Shown: one piece after another, positions 59,909 to 64,000 of the stretch
Layout: every line of letters starts with the position of its first letter
Position numbering within the stretch: the first letter of the stretch is position 1
Origin: JAGOEX01 sp964630905
GTDB lineage: Bacteria > UBP6 > UBA1177
Direction: 5' to 3'
Assembly (NCBI GenBank): GCA_964630905.1
Contig: CAZVWR010000006.1
Coordinates: 1 to 64,000 of the forward strand
DNA: 64,000 nucleotides
Notes under the pieces: model-generated
Told to the model about the DNA's origin: nothing
The model's input: only the letters and a program-made list of their open reading frames with translations
The model's database searches: none
Made by a program: the position numbers and the translations under genes

Positions 59909-61681
59909 ATGTCTCAAAAGATTGAAAGTGACAAGCTGCTGGTAAAGGATGTTTTTACAAAGTGGTATAGAATTCCAGAGTATCAGCGTCCTTATGTTTG
60001 GGGGTCTGATCAAGTGATTGAGCTGTTGGATGATGTGTATCAAGCAAGCAGCACGAATCCCCAATCTCAATATTTTCTTGGTTCGATGGTTCTGAGAAAA
60101 AGACAAAAAAAAGAAGGTTCTCTTGAATATGAAGAGTTTGACTTGCTTGATGGACAACAACGGCTAACCACCTTGTTTCTTCTTACTGCTGTAGTGCGAG
60201 ATTTAACCCCATCAACAAACAAAAGCAGGATTGAAACATGTAGAAATAGCATTTTCCAGATGGAAAACAGTGATGACAACATTCCCGAAAGAATGAGAAT
60301 CGTTTTTGACATAAGAGATAAGGTTCGAGATTTTATAAATAATTTTGTTAAAAATGATAAAAGCACAGAAAACGAGGATGAATTAAAATCACTTTCAGTA
60401 AAAAAAGACGAAGATATCTCAATAAGAAATATGGCCAATGCAATCTTAGAAATGAGAAAATACTTTAGCAATAATAGCAAGTCTATTGATAATTTTTTCC
60501 CGTATTTGCGTTCTAATGTGTTGATGATTTATGTTGCTGCAGAAGAACTTGAAGATGCCTTCCATCTCTTTACAGTGATGAACAACAGGGGCATTAAGCT
60601 GAGAAATAGTGATATTTTAAAAGCCGAAAATCTTGCACTAGTTAAGAATGAAGTTGACAGGTCTTCTTACGCTAGAAAATGGGAAAATATTGAAGAGTTT
60701 TTTGGTGAAGATTTTGATAATTTCCTTTCTCATATTAGAACAATTCTTGTTAAATCCAAAGCAGGATATAATTTGTTAAAGGAGTTCGAAGAAAATATCT
60801 ATAATCCGCGTGAATTTGACCGTGAAATAAAAGAATATAAAAGTAAGCCGGCATTGTTGACAAAAGGAAAGGAAACATTTGATTTTATTGGAAAATACCA
60901 TGAGCACTACAAATTTCTTTTTGAAGATGAAAATTACCAGATAAACAATAATTTTGAGTTTCACAACCTAATTGTTCTTATGAAAAAAGGATTTGAGGCT
61001 GATTTTTGGATAGCGCCTCTTTTACGGTATTATGATAAATTCAGAACAAATAACTTGGTTGAATTTTTAAAAAAGCTTGATAACAAGTTTTCATCAGACT
61101 GGATAATAGGACTGACTCCTACTTCCAGAATAGAAAATGTGAATGCTATAATTAGGAAAATAGACAATTCAGATAAATCGGAGGCAGTTTTAAATTCTAA
61201 GACCTTGCAAATCAATATTGATAGACTAATTGATGCTATACATTCACCAATGTATGGTAGAAGGTGTGCAAAGTATATTATGTTAAAAATAGATAAAATT
61301 ATTTTGGGTAGTAGCACAAAGCTTAATCCTCCAGAAACGGTTAGCATTGAACATATACTTCCACGGAATCCAAGTCCAGGAAGTGAATGGCTAAAAATAT
61401 TTAATGAGTCAGAGCGAGAAGAGCTTACAGATAAAATTGGCAACCTAATGTTGATCTCCCGGAGAAAGAATTCTTCTCTAAATAACTATGATTTCAAGTT
61501 TAAAAAAGAGAAATACTTTAAAGAAAACATAGAATTATTTAGCAATTCAATAAGAATATACAAGGATAACTCGAATTGGTCTCCAGACAGCCTGAAAAAA
61601 AATCATTTATTCCTTTTAAAAGAAATAGCGAAGGAGTATGGTTTTTCTCTAAGCGAAGAATTTATGAAGACTTATGAATAA
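59909..61681 (+). CDS. DUF262/DUF1524 (GmrSD-like) endonuclease-family protein
   Basis: About 590 residues from the ATG at 59909, preceded by CGGAG. The N-terminal DUF262 domain has IPEYQRPYVWG and LLDGQQRLTTL, the ParB-like nucleotide-hydrolysing core of GmrS; VMNNRGIKLRNSDILKAENL follows. The C-terminal DUF1524 domain has SIEHILPRNP and IGNLMLISRRKNSSLNN, the His-containing HNH nuclease core of GmrD. Both halves are fused, as in type IV restriction enzymes that attack modified phage DNA. Codon use is clearly richer in A/T (ATA, TTA, AAT) than the neighbours, suggesting transfer. Its last bases overlap the start of the next, unrelated gene. Confidence 0.9.
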   Translation: MSQKIESDKLLVKDVFTKWYRIPEYQRPYVWGSDQVIELLDDVYQASSTNPQSQYFLGSMVLRKRQKKEGSLEYEEFDLLDGQQRLTTLFLLTAVVRDLTPSTNKSRIETCRNSIFQMENSDDNIPERMRIVFDIRDKVRDFINNFVKNDKSTENEDELKSLSVKKDEDISIRNMANAILEMRKYFSNNSKSIDNFFPYLRSNVLMIYVAAEELEDAFHLFTVMNNRGIKLRNSDILKAENLALVKNEVDRSSYARKWENIEEFFGEDFDNFLSHIRTILVKSKAGYNLLKEFEENIYNPREFDREIKEYKSKPALLTKGKETFDFIGKYHEHYKFLFEDENYQINNNFEFHNLIVLMKKGFEADFWIAPLLRYYDKFRTNNLVEFLKKLDNKFSSDWIIGLTPTSRIENVNAIIRKIDNSDKSEAVLNSKTLQINIDRLIDAIHSPMYGRRCAKYIMLKIDKIILGSSTKLNPPETVSIEHILPRNPSPGSEWLKIFNESEREELTDKIGNLMLISRRKNSSLNNYDFKFKKEKYFKENIELFSNSIRIYKDNSNWSPDSLKKNHLFLLKEIAKEYGFSLSEEFMKTYE

Positions 61682-63287
61682 TAATATTAACCCCCAATAC
61701 GACACAATAATCATAGGTGCGGGACTTAGCGGTCTGACTTGCGGAGCGCTGCTCAGTCGTGCCGGGATGAAAGTTGCTGTGCTTGAAATGGATGCGAAAC
61801 CCGGTGGTTATCTTGCGGGTTTTGAAAGGAAGGGTTTCCGTTTTGATTCTTCGATCCACTGGCTTAATCAATGTGGTGAAAACGGTCTTGTGACAAGGGT
61901 TTTTAATGCGATAGATACTGATCATCCGAAAGTTTCTTTGCAGCAAAACATCAGAAAAACGGTGACAGATTCGTTCAGTTATCTTCTTACAAACAATCCA
62001 GATGAATTGAGAGATGCTCTGATTGAAAAGTTCCCTCATGAAAAGAGCGGAATAATGCGGTTTTTTAAAGATGCATGGAAGATCGCAAAAGGTTTTAAAA
62101 ATTACGGAAGCAGTTTTCGCAGTATGCAGACAAGGGATCTTTTTGAAAAGCCGTATTACGGATTGAAAATGGCAAAGTTCGGGCTGACATTCATTCCGCA
62201 CGCTTTCTACGGTGGGGATGAAGGGGTTATTAAAGGTCTGAAAAGATATTTCAGCGATCCGGATCTTCTTAAATTCTGGTCTGCCGAAAGCGATCTTCTT
62301 TCGTGTCTTATCCCTATCGCATGGGCTTACAACAAAGATTTTCAGCTTCCTCCGACTGGTGGCGGACAGGTTTTTGCAAACTGGCTTTCAGGATCAATTG
62401 TTAAATCAGGCGGGGATATATTTTATAAAACAAAAGCAGGGAAAATTGTTAATGCCCGGAAAAAAGCAGTTCAGGTAATTGCAAATAATAATGGAACTGA
62501 ACTTAAATTTGATGCCCGTTTTGTAGTTGCGGCAATGGATGTGGAAACCCTTTATGAAAAAATAATGGACATTTCACTTTCTGAAGACAAGTTCCTGAAA
62601 AGATTGAGAAATGCAGAGCTTTACAGTTCAGCGGTAACAGTCTCGATCGGGCTTGACTGTCCTGCGGAATCGCTTGGATTTAATGATGATCTGACATTGA
62701 TATCAAAAGAGAACATAAAGAGGTCTGACCATATCTGCAGCGATCCTTTGAAAAGCGACATATCGGTTTTTTCTCCTTCAGTCAGAGACAGTTCAATGGC
62801 TCCTGCCGGTAAAGGGACTCTCACAATATACTGTCCTGCATATTACAGTGATTTCAAAGAGTTATCTAAAGATGAATATGTGAAATTCAAAAATGATTTT
62901 GCACGGATTCTCATTGACCGTGTTGAAACGGCATTATCAAAAGAGATCCAATCTCATATTGAGTTCATGGATGTTGCAACTCCTGTCACATATCACCGCT
63001 ACACAGGTAACAGAGAAGGCGTAATGATGGGTGCAAGACCGGGAAAGGCAAATTATAAAGCAAAAATAGCACATTACAAAACGCCGCTTGAAAATGTTTT
63101 CCTGTGCGGTCACTGGTCTGCTCTGGGCGGAGGTGTTCCTATCGCAGTTTCAACTGCTGCAAATGCGGCATTGCTTGTCCTGAAAAAGGATAAAAGCACT
63201 GTTTTTAAACCGCTTGGTAAATATTTTGACGGTTCAGTTTCAGTTCAAGACTTTAATAAGTATTTGAAAAGATCGAAAAATATCTAG
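61674..63287 (+). CDS. CrtI-type FAD-dependent oxidoreductase (phytoene desaturase/carotenoid isomerase-like)
   Basis: 537 residues. The dinucleotide-binding N-terminus IIIGAGLSGLTCGALLSRAG is followed by VAVLEMDAKPGGYLAGFER and DSSIHWLNQCG. The C-terminal FAD motif is FLCGHWSALGGGVPIAVSTA. This spelling and length resemble the branch with plant carotenoid isomerase and retinol saturase more than bacterial phytoene desaturases. The substrate is probably a polyprenoid or other lipid; no carotenoid genes adjoin. The ATG lies within the last codons of the DUF262 gene (8-base overlap), an odd coupling for two unrelated functions. It overlaps convergent pgsA by four bases. Confidence 0.85.
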   Translation: MNNNINPQYDTIIIGAGLSGLTCGALLSRAGMKVAVLEMDAKPGGYLAGFERKGFRFDSSIHWLNQCGENGLVTRVFNAIDTDHPKVSLQQNIRKTVTDSFSYLLTNNPDELRDALIEKFPHEKSGIMRFFKDAWKIAKGFKNYGSSFRSMQTRDLFEKPYYGLKMAKFGLTFIPHAFYGGDEGVIKGLKRYFSDPDLLKFWSAESDLLSCLIPIAWAYNKDFQLPPTGGGQVFANWLSGSIVKSGGDIFYKTKAGKIVNARKKAVQVIANNNGTELKFDARFVVAAMDVETLYEKIMDISLSEDKFLKRLRNAELYSSAVTVSIGLDCPAESLGFNDDLTLISKENIKRSDHICSDPLKSDISVFSPSVRDSSMAPAGKGTLTIYCPAYYSDFKELSKDEYVKFKNDFARILIDRVETALSKEIQSHIEFMDVATPVTYHRYTGNREGVMMGARPGKANYKAKIAHYKTPLENVFLCGHWSALGGGVPIAVSTAANAALLVLKKDKSTVFKPLGKYFDGSVSVQDFNKYLKRSKNI

Positions 63288-63937
63288 CTTCCGAAAAGCT
63301 TCCTTTTTACTTCCTTTGAATATGTGTAGGCACTTGTAACACTGAAAAAGATCGATCCCCAGATAAGGATATAGCCCCATAATCTCGGATCCCAGTCGAT
63401 ATTAAAAAGTCCTTTCAATGTATTCTGATTAATCATGAAAAAAGGGAGCGCGAACATTTGGAACATTGTTTTCATTTTGCCACCCTGACCTGCGACTACG
63501 ACAACTCCTCTTTCAACGGCTACAGAACGGATGCCGAAAATATAAAACTCCCTCGCAAGGATTATGATGACTGGAAGAACATGCATTTCACCCATCGATA
63601 CAAGAAGAACAAGAGTGAGATTTACAATGAACTTGTCGGCAAGAGGATCAAGAAGCTTGCCTGTCACTGTGACCGTTCCGTGCTTTCTTGCGATATATCC
63701 GTCAAAGAAATCTGTTACTGTCGCTATTGTATAAAATATCCATGACCACAATCTTGAAACCGGTGTGTCATACCATATCAGGAAGAGGACGAAGGGGACG
63801 AAAAATATCCTGATCCCAGTAAGAAGATTCGGGATCGTAAGAACATCCTTCTTGAAGTTTATCAATCTGTCAATGATGACCTTTCTTCTGCCGAAATCAC
63901 CATTGTTCTTTTTATTTTTTCTGAATTTTTTCACCAT
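63284..63937 (-). CDS. pgsA: CDP-diacylglycerol--glycerol-3-phosphate 3-phosphatidyltransferase
   Basis: 217 residues with a basic N-terminal extension of about 30 residues before IPNLLTGIRIFFVPFVLF. The CDP-alcohol phosphotransferase signature is complete: DFFDGYIARKHG, then GKLLDPLADK, giving DG-AR-G-D-D. About four to five membrane helices follow. It makes phosphatidylglycerol phosphate, the step to phosphatidylglycerol and cardiolipin, in the inner membrane. Its ATG overlaps the end of the upstream minus-strand gene by seven bases. ClsA-type sequences are excluded by length. Confidence 0.94.
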   Translation of the reverse strand: MVKKFRKNKKNNGDFGRRKVIIDRLINFKKDVLTIPNLLTGIRIFFVPFVLFLIWYDTPVSRLWSWIFYTIATVTDFFDGYIARKHGTVTVTGKLLDPLADKFIVNLTLVLLVSMGEMHVLPVIIILAREFYIFGIRSVAVERGVVVVAGQGGKMKTMFQMFALPFFMINQNTLKGLFNIDWDPRLWGYILIWGSIFFSVTSAYTYSKEVKRKLFGS

Positions 63938-64000
63938 AATTCCCTGCCCGTGTAATTCTTGTAGAAGTCTGACACCTTTTCAACATATGCAACTGTTTCG
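63931..64000 (-). CDS. 3' end of a gene, possibly a lytic transglycosylase
   Basis: The last 22 codons before TGA read ETVAYVEKVSDFYKNYTGREL W. The ET-x-x-YV-x-KV-x-x-Y pattern is common at the C-terminus of Slt-type soluble lytic murein transglycosylases, but this is a short stretch. The stop codon lies just inside pgsA, so the two genes are coupled. Confidence 0.4.
   Translation of the reverse strand, partial: ETVAYVEKVSDFYKNYTGRELW

Overview
The window is bacterial chromosome from a Gram-negative, probably anaerobic or facultative, organism. Nine proteins carry an N-terminal lipobox, with signal peptidase I, an alpha-2-macroglobulin-type envelope protein and indolepyruvate:ferredoxin oxidoreductase genes alongside. 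The many lipoproteins with acidic low-complexity linkers, cysteine-rich repeats, thrombospondin type-3 and MopE-like repeats, together with FHA and GGDEF domains, resemble the Myxococcota/Deltaproteobacteria style of secretome. That placement is an inference; there is no rRNA here to settle it. Base composition is moderately AT-rich throughout.

Layout. 1-5.8 kb: end of iorA, iorB, a lipoprotein with 27 TG(D/N) tripeptide repeats, pgeF, an ECF sigma factor with a FecR-like membrane partner, and an AEC transporter. 5.7-9.8 kb (minus): a tightly coupled operon prmA, FHA-GGDEF cyclase, GtrA protein, dapF, helical hypothetical. 9.9-11.1 kb: a stable-RNA locus with four serine tRNAs covering all serine codons, tRNA-Arg(ACG), the gene for TadA that modifies that tRNA, and the SRP RNA. 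11-23 kb: secreted and lipid-anchored proteins (metallophosphoesterase, alpha-2-macroglobulin, FGE-domain and Cys-rich lipoproteins) plus a nitrilase-family amidase. 23-29 kb: a glycogen/maltodextrin-type operon (phosphohexomutase, GlgC, GH57, GalT-like) that ends in a palindromic element supplying the stop codons of two convergent genes. 29-34.5 kb: RNase II-type exonuclease, then an accessory stretch with DUF4160-DUF2442, a DUF1566 protein, short tandem repeats and a HigBA-type module between imperfect direct repeats. 34.5-39.2 kb: a 1561-residue UvrA-like protein with four ABC ATPase modules. 39-48.7 kb (minus): a secretome operon headed by a 1549-residue TSP3-vWA-MopE lipoprotein and running into lepB. 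48.7-52 kb (minus): clpS-clpA-aat, a complete N-degron recognition operon. 52-64 kb: a second paralogue of the secreted protein, tmRNA, a bacterial homologue of the eukaryotic sterol isomerase ERG2 / sigma-1 receptor with a polytopic partner, a Cys-rich lipoprotein, gpmI, a four-helix-bundle protein, a DUF262/GmrSD-like nuclease, a CrtI-type FAD oxidoreductase, pgsA, and the end of a probable lytic transglycosylase gene.

The items I would examine first are the ERG2/sigma-1-receptor homologue and its neighbour, the tandem four-ATPase UvrA lacking UvrB-binding domains, the recurrent C-terminal Cys tails on secreted proteins without a lipobox, and the GalT-like protein that has lost its nucleophilic histidine.
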